Shown: positions 25,205-34,828, counted from the first letter of the stretch. The stretch is 59,712 bases of DNA from an uncultured Verrucomicrobiota bacterium (GCA_903873945.1 CAIQQM010000312.1:1-59712), one strand, 5' to 3'. Made by a program: numbers and translations. Notes: generated from the letters alone by a model not told the origin.

Positions 25205-26590
25205 TTACCTGCCGGGAAGAGTTGTCGGAGTGGGTTTGTTTTGGAGCTGTTTATTGGCCTCGGTGGCGGTCATTGAGCCGTTCTCCATCAAGCTGCCGGC
25301 AGTAGCGGTGACTATGGCGGTGGATACCGAAGTGCCTTGGGTGATAAATGTCTGGTTGTTGTAGGGAAGGACCACCGTGCCTGCTGCGCCAATAGCCGGA
25401 ATGGGCGCCTGATTGGCATAGGAGGCAATCTGACCGGTGCTGGTAAGCGCCGTAACGGCATTGGCACCCGGGTCCGCTGCGGGGAAAACTGGATTTGTGT
25501 CGGGAGTGTTGCCTTTGGCGGTATAAAATATAATTCCCTTTTGGCTTCCATCGAGAATGACGTCGCGGAGAACCTGGCTGTCTGCGGGACCGCCGAGGCT
25601 AAGGTTGATGGGATTGGCACCCTTATTAACGGCTAGGGCAATCCCTTGGGCAACGTCAAAAGTGCTGCTGGCTGGATTCGGGCCATAAACATCAACTGGG
25701 AGAATCTGAACGGATGTGCTGCCATTGTTGAGATCTTGCAGGGTGCGTAACATGGTTTCGGCCATGGCGGTGCCGTGGGAGAGAGAGTTTGGGTCGAGTT
25801 GGGCTTCGCCGGCGACGGAGAGCTGTTTGAGGAGGAAAGCGTTAAGGCCGCCGTTGAGCGGTTGAACCGCCGTATCGATGAGGCCGATCAGGATTCGGCC
25901 ATCCGCGGGCGGTGGCGTCAGTTGTAACTGCAATGGGCGTGCGCTGGCCGCCAAACCTTGGGTTTCCTGAGGGCGGTCGATCACATAGTTGCTGTCCACG
26001 GACGCGACATCCGGGTTGGAGACAAGTTGCTGCCGGGCGGTGTCCGTAGCGGCTTGATCATCGAATTGGAGACGATAGGCATTCAGGCTGTCAATGCGGC
26101 CGATAACCTTTGCGCCGAGCAGCTTTGCAAGCTCGTCGATCTTCGCACCCGGTTTGAGCCGGACAATCAGTTCGTTGGGGATCACCTTTGCTTTCGCAGG
26201 CGAAGCCGCCGGCTTGGCGGGCTGCACAAGCTGGGTGGCATTTCGTAGAGTCGTGCGAAACACAAAAAGCTTGGGGCTGGTGTTGGTTTCGGGAATGAGC
26301 GCGAAGTTCAAATCGCCGAGCAGGAGTCGCAAAGCTTCGCCGGGCGGCAGGTCATCGAATTTGGCGGAGATGGCGCGGCTGGTGTCGGGCTCAACATAAA
26401 CGTGCCAGCCGGTGACCGAGGCGATTTGCTCAAGGAGCGGAAAGAGGTTGCCGGTCTTGATGTCGGCGCTGACGCGATTCCGGTTGGTCTGCCAGTTCAG
26501 CGTGTCAGCAGCCCATGCGGGAGCGGTCAGCAGGCCGCCTGCAATACACAGACTGATGATTCCCAGCCACTGCTGGATAAACTTTATCAT
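25205..26590 (-). CDS. Secreted S8 (subtilisin-like) peptidase with STN-like N-terminal domain
   Basis: The 461-residue protein has a signal peptide ending near PAWAA-D. Residues about 32-110 look like a secretin/TonB short N-terminal (STN) domain: LFPLLEQIASVTGWHVYVEP and DDLPPGEALRLLLGDLNFAL. Residues about 135-205 resemble a protease propeptide (IPNELIVRLKPGA to VASVDSNYVI). The S8 catalytic domain follows with D239 (LIGLIDTAV), H272 (SLSHGTAMAE), the oxyanion N361 (AKGN) and S421 (GTSVSTA). All catalytic residues are in place, so it is likely active. It is third in a minus-strand row after the DUF362 and TIGR03790 genes (69 bases from the latter). The STN-protease combination is uncommon to my knowledge. 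Confidence 0.85.
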   Translation of the reverse strand: MIKFIQQWLGIISLCIAGGLLTAPAWAADTLNWQTNRNRVSADIKTGNLFPLLEQIASVTGWHVYVEPDTSRAISAKFDDLPPGEALRLLLGDLNFALIPETNTSPKLFVFRTTLRNATQLVQPAKPAASPAKAKVIPNELIVRLKPGAKIDELAKLLGAKVIGRIDSLNAYRLQFDDQAATDTARQQLVSNPDVASVDSNYVIDRPQETQGLAASARPLQLQLTPPPADGRILIGLIDTAVQPLNGGLNAFLLKQLSVAGEAQLDPNSLSHGTAMAETMLRTLQDLNNGSTSVQILPVDVYGPNPASSTFDVAQGIALAVNKGANPINLSLGGPADSQVLRDVILDGSQKGIIFYTAKGNTPDTNPVFPAADPGANAVTALTSTGQIASYANQAPIPAIGAAGTVVLPYNNQTFITQGTSVSTAIVTATAGSLMENGSMTATEANKQLQNKPTPTTLPGR

Positions 26591-26659
26591 GTCTCGTTTA
26601 GTCAGACTCGTTTCAGCGATTTTCCATCCAAACTACTGTATCCGTTGTGCGTGTTACAT

Positions 26660-29236
26660 TCAATCGGAGGTCCGCACGCGATAAAAACGTTGCGGGACCA
26701 GGGGGTTGGTATCCGTCCATTGTGGAGACGAGTTAGTGGGTGTGAGGGTGGCATTGGTTTGAAAGGTTTGGGTGATGCTGGTTGTCCCCAGGATGTCATA
26801 GCTCCGCCCGGCTGTGGCGGGCCAGGAAAGGACTGGTGGCGGCGCGGCGATTGCAACCGGGAAGGGTGAATCCGCGCCCACAAGGCGAATCCACAGGGTC
26901 TGGGTCCGATACTGTTTCCCGCTGCTCGCAGTTACAATGCCATAAAACGGATGCAAGCCGATAGCCAGGTTCGTGCCGGCAACGGAGAAGGTGGCATTCG
27001 ACACGCCCGCAATACTGTCGAGCGAGCCGCCGGTGCTGAACAGCTCAATCTTGCTGATGTTGTTTGTGTTGGCGGTGATCGAGAATTGGAGGGCGGCCTC
27101 GACCGCGACGTTGGTGGCGTTTAGAAGCGTGGTGAAAGTGGCAGACAACGAACTGTTCTGGATAAGGACATTCTGGGCAACGCGCGTTTGAGTATGGACA
27201 TGGCTGCCTTCGTATCCAACGGCCGTCAACTCGTGAAAACCATCGGCTAGGGTCGTGGTGTTGAAGGCGAAAGTGAAGGGAAAGTTGGTCAACCCCGCCG
27301 CGACATAGATGTGGGCGCGGGGTTCGAGATCGGTGAGATTGTTAGTGAGTTGCAGTGAACCGGGACCGGGAAACTGAATGCCAAACGCCGACGAACCTGA
27401 CCGAGTGACCTTAATCTGCGCCGCGCTCCAGCTAGGGAAACGCGCGCGGAAGTTAAAAGTTGCGTAGGGAGTGGGACTGTTATAAGCGGGGAAAAAATCG
27501 TCTGCTGTCAAGCCATCGCTGTCCTGGAGGGCGGAGTTGGTATTGACCCCGTCCACGAGCGCTTGCATGAAAGCGAAGAAAGCGTTGGTACTCACCGCAT
27601 TTGTGAGTGCGACTGTGACCGCCACGTTGTTGGTTTTGGTGATAGTGAACTGGAGGTAGCTTCCGGTGACCATCGCTGTGTTGGAATACACGAGGTAATT
27701 GAGGATGCCATTCGCAACCGTGTCGAGGAAGTTCGTGCCACTTGCCGCAATCCAGGTTGTGAGGGCGGCAGCGCTGCCGATGGAATTGCTTACTGCCAGC
27801 GAAAGCTGCGAACCTGTTTTGGTGCTGTCGGTGGACTGGAGTTCGATGCGGTCGCCATGCGCATAGGGCTGGACTTTGGTTGTGCTGGAATAACCGTTCA
27901 ACGTTGAGGTCAGACCCGTAGCGACTGACTTGATGGTTGCGCTGGCGGGCACCGTGTAATTCATGGAGGTGCCGTTGAGTGTGACGTTGAGAATGTTGTT
28001 CTGCCGAGGCGCTATGTTAGTGAGAGTTTGCAGCCACGTTCCATCGACAAAAAGATCCACTTGCTGGACGGGATGATTCGTGTCGCTGGCGGCGAACTGA
28101 AGCGAGAGATTGGTCGTGCCGCCAAGGAGGGCGTTTTGCGGGAGATTCTCCCAGGTGCCAACCGGGGCCTGCGCAAACGGTGCGGCCAATGGTTCGCCAA
28201 CGATGAGTCCTTGATAGGGATTGGTAATGCTCTGGTAATAGCATTCGGCAAGGCTGAAACCGCGGGCTTGGAAAAAATAATCCTCGGCCGAAGGAAATTT
28301 CTGGAGGTAGGCGTAGGGTTCGACGACTGTGCCATAACTGCCCGTGGCGCCGGCGTTTAAAAAAACAAGCAGAATTGTATGGTCGTTCACTTCAAAGATC
28401 TTGCCCCCAAAGGATGTCAAACTGTCCGTGATTGTGCCCGGGACAAAGGCATTGGGCAGGATGGTGAACTGGTAGAGGCCGTTTTGATAACCTAGGAGGT
28501 TGGTGAAACCGTAGGGCGAACTGGAGTTGGTCCGCAGCATCGAGTAATTGCCGCGTAACCGCGTATTGAAAATGGCATTGTCGAACTCTGCGTAGCGAAT
28601 ATTGCGCGTGGTATCAGTGCTCTTGCCGAGAATGACCGTTTGCTGGGGGAATGTGCCGTCGCTGGCGACGCCGTGGTCAATGATGGCCTTGGCTTGGTTT
28701 AGGTTGCTTGAGGTGATCATCACCGCGAGGAATGAATTGGTGGTGGCCGTGGCGGGTGGAAAGGAGCGAAAGATGCATTCACTGCCGGCGTATGAGTTTG
28801 AAGTTGCAACCGGCAATGTGGAGCCATTATCGGCTTTGAAGCCGTAGAAAAGCGCGGCAGTCGTGCTGTTGGAGCCCGACGTCTGCGCAGTGCCGCCCTG
28901 ATACACTCGATAAGGGATATCCATCGAAAGGACGACGTAATCGATCTGGTTGGTTAACTGCCGGCCAGCCAGCACGGAGAGCAGCGGGTTGAGCAGGATG
29001 TTGGTAAAGTCGGAATTGGTCCACTCCACGTTCCCGCCTGCCCAGTTCGTAATGCGGAGATAATTCTGGGGCGGAACCTGCCGCTGCTCACAGTAGTAGT
29101 TGCCCAACTGGACCGAATTGGTGCTGTTTTGGTTGACCACGATGGCCACATTAAGACCGCTGCCCCCGGCGCGGAGATGTGCGCTGGGAGCACAAGCCAG
29201 AAACAAACTTAACAGCCAGCGCCAGCGCGTGTTCAC
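26660..29236 (-). CDS. TIGR03790 family secreted protein
   Basis: The start is placed at GTG 29236, which opens a signal peptide (WRWLLSLFLACAPSAHLRA) and has GAGG nine bases upstream; ATG 29278 would add 14 residues. The protein has about 858 residues. Residues about 30-400 carry the TIGR03790 domain: LNVAIVVNQNS, YYCEQRQVPPQNYLRI, DYVVLSMDIPYRV and ILGKSTDTTRNIRYAEFDNA. This family occurs in Planctomycetes, Verrucomicrobia and delta-proteobacteria and has no assigned function. Several Ig-like beta domains follow (ADGFHELTAVGYEG is one). The last 60 residues, from PPVLSWPATAGRSYDI to FYRVRTSD, resemble the end of the SBBP protein. It is translated after the DUF362 gene with 52 bases between. 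Confidence 0.85.
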   Translation of the reverse strand: MNTRWRWLLSLFLACAPSAHLRAGGSGLNVAIVVNQNSTNSVQLGNYYCEQRQVPPQNYLRITNWAGGNVEWTNSDFTNILLNPLLSVLAGRQLTNQIDYVVLSMDIPYRVYQGGTAQTSGSNSTTAALFYGFKADNGSTLPVATSNSYAGSECIFRSFPPATATTNSFLAVMITSSNLNQAKAIIDHGVASDGTFPQQTVILGKSTDTTRNIRYAEFDNAIFNTRLRGNYSMLRTNSSSPYGFTNLLGYQNGLYQFTILPNAFVPGTITDSLTSFGGKIFEVNDHTILLVFLNAGATGSYGTVVEPYAYLQKFPSAEDYFFQARGFSLAECYYQSITNPYQGLIVGEPLAAPFAQAPVGTWENLPQNALLGGTTNLSLQFAASDTNHPVQQVDLFVDGTWLQTLTNIAPRQNNILNVTLNGTSMNYTVPASATIKSVATGLTSTLNGYSSTTKVQPYAHGDRIELQSTDSTKTGSQLSLAVSNSIGSAAALTTWIAASGTNFLDTVANGILNYLVYSNTAMVTGSYLQFTITKTNNVAVTVALTNAVSTNAFFAFMQALVDGVNTNSALQDSDGLTADDFFPAYNSPTPYATFNFRARFPSWSAAQIKVTRSGSSAFGIQFPGPGSLQLTNNLTDLEPRAHIYVAAGLTNFPFTFAFNTTTLADGFHELTAVGYEGSHVHTQTRVAQNVLIQNSSLSATFTTLLNATNVAVEAALQFSITANTNNISKIELFSTGGSLDSIAGVSNATFSVAGTNLAIGLHPFYGIVTASSGKQYRTQTLWIRLVGADSPFPVAIAAPPPVLSWPATAGRSYDILGTTSITQTFQTNATLTPTNSSPQWTDTNPLVPQRFYRVRTSD

Positions 29237-29288
29237 CCCTCTATCCTCGCCGACAGTACCGGAGCCGTAAAGGGGCAACCGTTCTTCC

Positions 29289-30410
29289 CTAATGCAGGGT
29301 CTCCACCTGGATCTTTTTCACATCGCTGACTCCGAGTTCGAGGAGCGAGGCGTTATTGTACAAATCCAGGTTGGACTTGACGATCGGGGCATTGGCGGCC
29401 TTGCGCTGGCGGTCGAGTTCCTGAATGGAAAGAACATCGAGCGCAACCGGATCCTTGCTGAAACGGAGCTCGTTGAGAATTGTGGAATAGTGGAGCAGGC
29501 CGCGCTCGCCGCCTTCGTATTGGCAGATTAAGGCGTCAGTGATGTTCAAGACGACGTGGTCGCTGAGGACATGCAAGTTGTAAATCTCGGGCACGGCTGT
29601 GGCCATGCGATCCGCGTCTGATTCAAAGCGGACGATATTATCGACACTGCCCATGGCGAGGTTGTAAAGATTGCCCGACACGCCGGCTTCGTTGTGATTT
29701 AGGAGCGGGGTCAAATTGATAATTTTCGTAAGGTACTGCGTCACCAGCTTGGAAACAAAGGATTTCCGGCCGATGCCATCGCTTTTCCTGCCGAATTCGA
29801 GGTCGCCCCAGACGAGGTTGCCGATGATGGGCGATTCGTAAAAGGTCTTCTCGTCATACCCCGCTTGAGCGCTGCCGGTGACGCGAATGCCGTAACGTTT
29901 GGCGAGGTCAAAGAAACCGGCGAGCCGCAAATCGGTCGTGTGGCGGTCCCAAACGACGATGTGGTCTGGCGGCAGCCCGGCGGCCAGCAAATCCTCGACC
30001 ACGGCCGCGACTACGGCAGGACGTGTGCCGCTATTTGGTCCCGGCGTGGAATATACCTTTATGCCGACGACATCCTGCGTCGAAACCAGGCTGCGCCAGG
30101 CGGCGGAAACCGTGGTTTCGCCGGTCAGGTTTGTAATCCCCCGGTTAACCATTGCTCGGACTATGTCGGGGCGGGGCCGGAAGGCGTCGGTTGCTTCAAA
30201 GTTCTGCACGGTGACGACGCGGGCGCTTGGGCCGCTCGCGCCGGAGGAGAAAAGGTTGGTGGCGCCCGCTGCCACAGAACCATGCAGAACCAGATAACTA
30301 ACAACTGCCAGCCCGGGCAGCAGGCAAAGGGAAAGGCGTAAATTGCTCCCAAACCGCGAACGTTTCACCGGGTTCTCTCTCCCGGTTTGTGGCCTTTGCG
30401 TGACATCCAT
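29289..30410 (-). CDS. DUF362 family envelope protein
   Basis: ATG 30410 (MDVTQRPQTGRENPVKRSR) gives a protein of about 373 residues; ATG 30455 is a longer alternative but would nearly reach the divergent gene. One hydrophobic segment (LSLCLLPGLAVVSYLVLHG) serves as a signal anchor. The rest is the DUF362 domain: DVVGIKVYSTPGPNSGTRPA, IVVWDRHTTDLRLAGFF, IINLTPLLNHNEAGVSGNLY and HVVLNITDALICQYEGG. Many DUF362 proteins carry ferredoxin-type Cys clusters; none is present here. Function is unknown. It is the first gene of the run DUF362-TIGR03790-S8 peptidase, and such proteins are often found together in verrucomicrobial genomes as far as I recall. It is divergent from a TPR lipoprotein gene. 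Confidence 0.82.
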   Translation of the reverse strand: MDVTQRPQTGRENPVKRSRFGSNLRLSLCLLPGLAVVSYLVLHGSVAAGATNLFSSGASGPSARVVTVQNFEATDAFRPRPDIVRAMVNRGITNLTGETTVSAAWRSLVSTQDVVGIKVYSTPGPNSGTRPAVVAAVVEDLLAAGLPPDHIVVWDRHTTDLRLAGFFDLAKRYGIRVTGSAQAGYDEKTFYESPIIGNLVWGDLEFGRKSDGIGRKSFVSKLVTQYLTKIINLTPLLNHNEAGVSGNLYNLAMGSVDNIVRFESDADRMATAVPEIYNLHVLSDHVVLNITDALICQYEGGERGLLHYSTILNELRFSKDPVALDVLSIQELDRQRKAANAPIVKSNLDLYNNASLLELGVSDVKKIQVETLH

Positions 30411-30463
30411 CAGAACCTTGCGTTTCTTGACACTTTTGGAAGCGGATGTTACCACCAGTACCG

Positions 30464-31990
30464 ATGTTGACCATCAAAAACGGGTCCGGGAAAGATTGCC
30501 ACAGCACAGGGGAACTTAAACGACGCCGGTGGCGGTTTGGAAAGCCCGTTTTCAAGCTCGCTTTGGTGGTATCCCTTGCCGTTGTGGTTGGTGGTTGTGT
30601 CCCGCCGGGACCGCGCGCGTTGCTGTCTGGCAAACGGCTTCTCGAACAGGGCAGGTATCCTGAGGCGGTCGAACAATTAAGGCTGGCGGTTTCCCTGCTC
30701 GCAACCAATGCGCAGGCGTGGAATTATCTCGGCCTTGCCTGCCATCACACCGGCCAGGCGGTTGATGCCGAAAAAGCCTACTTGCGAGCCTTGGCGCTGA
30801 ATCATGATTTGACCGAGGCCCATTACAATCTCGGCTGCCTTTGGCTGGGCCAAAATAAGCTCGAGGCGGCCAGGACAGAGTTGACAACCTACACATTGCG
30901 GCGAAGCAACTCCGTTGAAGGGTTGCTGCGGCTCGGCGCGGTTCAGTTGCGCCTTCGGGAGCTGAACGCGGCAGAAAAAAGTTTTCGGGACTCGCTTCAA
31001 TTCAGTCCGCAAAACCCGGAAGCGTTGAACGGGTTGGGGTTGGTGCGCCTGGGGCGCGGGCACGCCAGCGAGGCGATGCAGTATTTCAATAGCGCCTCGA
31101 AAGCGCAGCCGGATTATGGACCGGCATTGCTAAATGCGGCGGTTGTGGATCACCAATATTTGAGAGATTACCAACTCGCGTTGGAAAAATATCGGCAATA
31201 CCTGGCTTTGAAACCACTGCCGGATAACGCCGAAGCTCTCACGGCAACCGTGCGCGACCTGGAACAGGAAGTCAATCGCGCCGGGCGATCGGCAGCGGCG
31301 ATTGCGGCGGCCCAGCTCAATACGAACAACCCGAGGATTGCTGCGACTAACGTGGTGCGGACGGCTGGCGCCCCCAAACCTGCGCTTTTGACCAGCGTAC
31401 CCAAACCGGATCAAGCCGCGGTGGGGTCGCCTGCGCGGAATGTGGAGGTCGTGAAGCTGCCGGCTGAACCGGTGTTTGCGAGGTATGCCTATAAGTCGCC
31501 GGGTAAACCTGTTCCCGGCAATCGATCGGATGCGCAGCGGGCGGCCGCCCAGGGTTTGCAGGCGCTGCAGTCACACCGGTTGTCGGAAGCGCTTCAAGCC
31601 TATCGTTTGGCCACACGGCTGGACCCCGGTTTTTTTGAAGCCTATTACAATTACGCGCTGATTTCTATGGAGGTCGGAAATCTGCACGCAGCCCTGACTG
31701 CCTATGAGTATGCGCTTGCGGCCCAGCCGGAATCATTGGACGCGCGCTACAATTTCGCGCTCGTGCTCAAGCAGGCAAATTACATTATGGACGCGGTGAA
31801 CGAGCTGGAGAAAATTCTGACCGCATATCCAAATGAAACCCGGGCTCACCTTGCGCTCGGCAATATCTACGCGCAACAACTGCGCCAGCTAGCGATAGCG
31901 CGCGCTCACTATATGAAAGTGCTGGAGATTGAGCCCAGGCATTCGCAGGCGGACGCTATCCGTTACTGGCTGGCGGCGAACCCACGATAA
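30464..31990 (+). CDS. TPR-repeat lipoprotein
   Basis: The protein has about 508 residues from ATG 30464 and an unusually long basic N-region before the hydrophobic stretch that ends in lipobox VVGG-C (Cys45). TPR units run from about residue 55 to 280 (LGLACHHTGQAVDAEKAYLR, LGLVRLGRGHASEAMQYFNS), then a linker of about 90 residues rich in Ala, Pro, Asn and Thr with no repeats, then another TPR block from about 360 to the end (ALISMEVGNLHAALTAYEYA). It is thus an envelope-anchored scaffold with two TPR arms. It is divergent from the DUF362 gene with 53 bases between starts, so the two share a promoter region. No enzymatic part is seen. Confidence 0.83.
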   Translation: MLTIKNGSGKDCHSTGELKRRRWRFGKPVFKLALVVSLAVVVGGCVPPGPRALLSGKRLLEQGRYPEAVEQLRLAVSLLATNAQAWNYLGLACHHTGQAVDAEKAYLRALALNHDLTEAHYNLGCLWLGQNKLEAARTELTTYTLRRSNSVEGLLRLGAVQLRLRELNAAEKSFRDSLQFSPQNPEALNGLGLVRLGRGHASEAMQYFNSASKAQPDYGPALLNAAVVDHQYLRDYQLALEKYRQYLALKPLPDNAEALTATVRDLEQEVNRAGRSAAAIAAAQLNTNNPRIAATNVVRTAGAPKPALLTSVPKPDQAAVGSPARNVEVVKLPAEPVFARYAYKSPGKPVPGNRSDAQRAAAQGLQALQSHRLSEALQAYRLATRLDPGFFEAYYNYALISMEVGNLHAALTAYEYALAAQPESLDARYNFALVLKQANYIMDAVNELEKILTAYPNETRAHLALGNIYAQQLRQLAIARAHYMKVLEIEPRHSQADAIRYWLAANPR

Positions 31991-32097
31991 ATCCGGGGTC
32001 GGCTCGATGTAGTATTTTGAAACAGACACCAAAGTCGTCGTTGACCGGGAACCTCAATTTCTGGCACAAATCTGGCTAACAAACCTTGGGAAACCGT

Positions 32098-32733
32098 ATG
32101 CAATTATCGGATTTAACCGCAGAACTTGATAAACTGCCGATCAATGGGTTTGATTTGGTGCTGCTTGTCGTTTTGATGCTGGGCTTGCATCGGGGCCGGC
32201 AACGCGGCATGTCCGAGGAGTTGCTCGACTTGATTAAGTGGCTGGTGGTGCTCTTTGGATGTTCTCTGCTTTATGAAACTGTCGGACAAATACTCTCGGG
32301 AACCGTCCAATGGTTGGGGCCGCTGTCCAGCTGCCTGCTCGCATATGTGATAGTGGGGGGCATGATCCTGATCTTGTTCGCTGGTTTCAAACACGCGTTG
32401 GGAGGCAAAATGGTGGGTAGCGACATTTTTGGAAGAGGAGAATATTACCTTGGAATGGTCGCGGGCTTGGTGCGCTTTGCCTGCGTGCTGCTCATAGGGT
32501 TGGCGATATTAAACGCCAGGCATTTCACCAGCGCCGAGGTGAAAAAAATGGAAAAATTCCAGGACGATGTGTATGGCAGCAACTTCTTCCCCACGCTGCA
32601 CACCGTGCAGGCCGCGGTGTTCGAGAGATCGTTAACCGGCCCGTGGATCAAGAAAAACCTGGGTTTTCTGCTGATTAAGTCAACCGATCCGATGCAGAAC
32701 CCTTACCGCCGGCGGGACTTGGACTTTCTCTGA
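32098..32733 (+). CDS. CvpA family membrane protein
   Basis: The protein has about 211 residues from ATG 32098; a TTG twelve bases upstream is also in frame. It has four to five predicted membrane helices. The opening NGFDLVLLVVLMLGLHRGRQRGMSEELLDLIKW is interpreted as the CvpA signature (D-x(4)-GxxxGxxxG-like first helix with the Arg-Gly turn). The C-terminal third is soluble and basic. CvpA was named for colicin V production in E. coli, and later genetics ties the family to envelope and bile resistance; here the role is unknown. It lies between the TPR lipoprotein gene and dnaG, all in the same direction. Confidence 0.75.
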   Translation: MQLSDLTAELDKLPINGFDLVLLVVLMLGLHRGRQRGMSEELLDLIKWLVVLFGCSLLYETVGQILSGTVQWLGPLSSCLLAYVIVGGMILILFAGFKHALGGKMVGSDIFGRGEYYLGMVAGLVRFACVLLIGLAILNARHFTSAEVKKMEKFQDDVYGSNFFPTLHTVQAAVFERSLTGPWIKKNLGFLLIKSTDPMQNPYRRRDLDFL

Positions 32734-32877
32734 ATCTGGCCATGTTGGCGGGCTGCATTGGCCTGCGGGATGCGCGTTTCTGTCTCTTTGAGGAAGACCG
32801 GGCGAGTGCTTTGAGCCAATAATTTAAGAAGCCGGCTCCTTGGATTGCAGATAAAAGCTCGGCAACGCCGCCCGCTA

Positions 32878-32910
32878 ATCGTATTCTTTTGGCCGCATAG
32901 AATATACGAT
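32878..32910 (+). repeat. Inverted repeat just upstream of dnaG
   Basis: ATCGTATTCT (32878-32887) can pair with AGAATATACGAT (32899-32910), leaving a two-base bulge and an 11-base loop. It ends seven bases before the dnaG start ATG at 32918, so it would occupy the ribosome-binding region of the mRNA. It may lower or regulate dnaG translation, or be an operator; there is no further support. Confidence 0.3.
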
Positions 32911-32917
32911 CAGAACC

Positions 32918-34828
32918 ATGGCTGGCTTCTTCTCAACTGCAACTCTCGAACAAGTGCGCGCTGCCAGCGATATCGTGGACGTTATCGGGGCGTATTTGCC
33001 GCTGAAGCGCGCCGGGGCCAATTTTGTCGCCCTGTGCCCCTTTCACAAGGAAAAGACCCCCAGCTTCAATGTCCATCCGCACCGGCAGATTTTCCATTGC
33101 TTCGGCTGTCATAAAGGCGGGGACGTGTTCACCTTCGTCAGGGAGTACGAAAATATTGACTTCCCCGAAGCTGTGCGGCGGCTGGCGGAGCGGGCGAAAA
33201 TACCTCTGGAATTTGAACAGAACGCGGGCGAGCAGCAGGCCCGATCGGTGAAGGAAAAGCTGCTGCAGATCCACGAGCAAATTGCGCAACGGTGGCAAAG
33301 CGCGCTGGATAATGAGGAGAGCGGGCAAATCGCGCGTGATTATCTCGTGAAACGCGGCGTTCCGGCTGAAGCCAGAAAGCTTTTTCGGCTGGGTTATGCG
33401 CCGGAGGCCTGGGATGACACCGTGAACTGGGCGAAGAGTAAAGGCCATGACCCCTTGCTGGTGGAGAAAGCGGGGTTGATTCTGAGCAAAAACGGGGGAG
33501 AGCATTATTACGACAGGTTCCGGGGACGGCTCATGTTTCCGATTTGCGACGAGCAGGGAAGAGTCATCGGCTTCAGTGGGCGCGTTCTCTCCGGCGACGA
33601 AAAATCGGCTAAATACGTGAACTCGCCGGAAACGCCGATTTTTACCAAAAGTAAGGTGTTCTTCGGCCTCGACAAATCCAAACGCGCGCTGCTGGACGCC
33701 GGGTGCGCTGTGGTTTGCGAGGGGCAGCTCGATCTCATCGCCAGTTTTATGGCCGGGGTGCAGAATGTCGTTGCGCCGCAGGGCACAGCGCTCACCCCGG
33801 ATCATATTCGCATCCTTCAACGCTATGTTGGAGAAGTGGTGTTGTGCTTTGATTCTGATGAAGCGGGTCAAAATGCGGCGATGCGTTCCCTGGATAATTT
33901 GCTGGCGTCGGACATGGTCAAAGGCGCCGAGGCTTCCGCTTTGCCGGAGGTCAAATCGCTCCAGCACCTGTTGGCCTCGGGGCTCGCGGTGCGCGTGGCA
34001 ATTGTGCCCGCGCCCCATGACCCAGACAGCTTTATTAAAGCGTTCGGGGGCGATGCCTTCCGTAAGCTCATTGACGGCGCGGAAGGTTTCTTTGATTATT
34101 ACTTGAATCGTCTTTGTACGACCAACGACGTGAGCACGGATAAAGGGCGGCTGGTCGTGTTGCGTGCCATGGCGGAGGCGGTGCACAAAACCGGTAACGG
34201 GGTTGTTATCGACCGGTACGCCCGGAAAACAGCGCTGCGCCTGGGTGTGGCGCCCGAGTCAGTGCCCGCGGAATTCAGAAAAATGTCCCGGGCTGGAATG
34301 TCGGCGCCCGGGGTTGATGAACTTGACGGAGCGGAACCCGGTGAGGGGCCGGCGATGGGAAAATTATCAGCCCCTGAACGCTGGTTGCTAAGAATCATGC
34401 TGACAAATGACGACTTGGTTTCCTGGGTTGCGGAGCGACTCGATTGCAAATGGTTGGAGGACCCGACTGTCCGGCGCGTAGTCGAAGCTCGCCTTTCAGC
34501 CTTCCGAACCAATTCATGGACGGGCATTCCTGGCTTTCTGGACGCTTTATCGGACGAAGGCGCATGCAAACTCGTAACGGAAGCTGTTGCAGACCCTGGG
34601 AAAGCCGCGGATCCGGCGCGGACCTTAAAAGGAGACCCTGCTTTTACGGACAATCGTGGCATATTGGAACAACTGCGGGATGAGTTTATCGACCGTCAAA
34701 TCGCCGTCCTGAAGCGGCGAATCAGCGATCCCCGGACTGCGGAGGCTGAGCAGTTTGAGCTCGTGCGTCAGCAGCAGGAATTGCGTCAGCAAAAGCGCCA
34801 GCCATTGGGCCCGGTCGCGGGCGTCTGA
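32918..34828 (+). CDS. dnaG: DNA primase DnaG
   Basis: The 636-residue protein is complete. Primase makes RNA primers for DNA replication and works with the DnaB helicase encoded at 14.5 kb. The N-terminal zinc domain has the CPFHKEKTPSF and FHCFGCHKGGD motifs (C40, H43, C64 and C67 region). The catalytic core shows FRGRLMFPICDEQGRVIGFSG-type sequence, the TOPRIM glutamate in VVCEGQLDLIA, and CFDSDEAGQNAA with the metal-binding Asp pair. The C-terminal region is a helicase-binding domain of low conservation. rpoD and rpsU, which flank dnaG in many bacteria, are not adjacent here. Confidence 0.95.
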   Translation: MAGFFSTATLEQVRAASDIVDVIGAYLPLKRAGANFVALCPFHKEKTPSFNVHPHRQIFHCFGCHKGGDVFTFVREYENIDFPEAVRRLAERAKIPLEFEQNAGEQQARSVKEKLLQIHEQIAQRWQSALDNEESGQIARDYLVKRGVPAEARKLFRLGYAPEAWDDTVNWAKSKGHDPLLVEKAGLILSKNGGEHYYDRFRGRLMFPICDEQGRVIGFSGRVLSGDEKSAKYVNSPETPIFTKSKVFFGLDKSKRALLDAGCAVVCEGQLDLIASFMAGVQNVVAPQGTALTPDHIRILQRYVGEVVLCFDSDEAGQNAAMRSLDNLLASDMVKGAEASALPEVKSLQHLLASGLAVRVAIVPAPHDPDSFIKAFGGDAFRKLIDGAEGFFDYYLNRLCTTNDVSTDKGRLVVLRAMAEAVHKTGNGVVIDRYARKTALRLGVAPESVPAEFRKMSRAGMSAPGVDELDGAEPGEGPAMGKLSAPERWLLRIMLTNDDLVSWVAERLDCKWLEDPTVRRVVEARLSAFRTNSWTGIPGFLDALSDEGACKLVTEAVADPGKAADPARTLKGDPAFTDNRGILEQLRDEFIDRQIAVLKRRISDPRTAEAEQFELVRQQQELRQQKRQPLGPVAGV

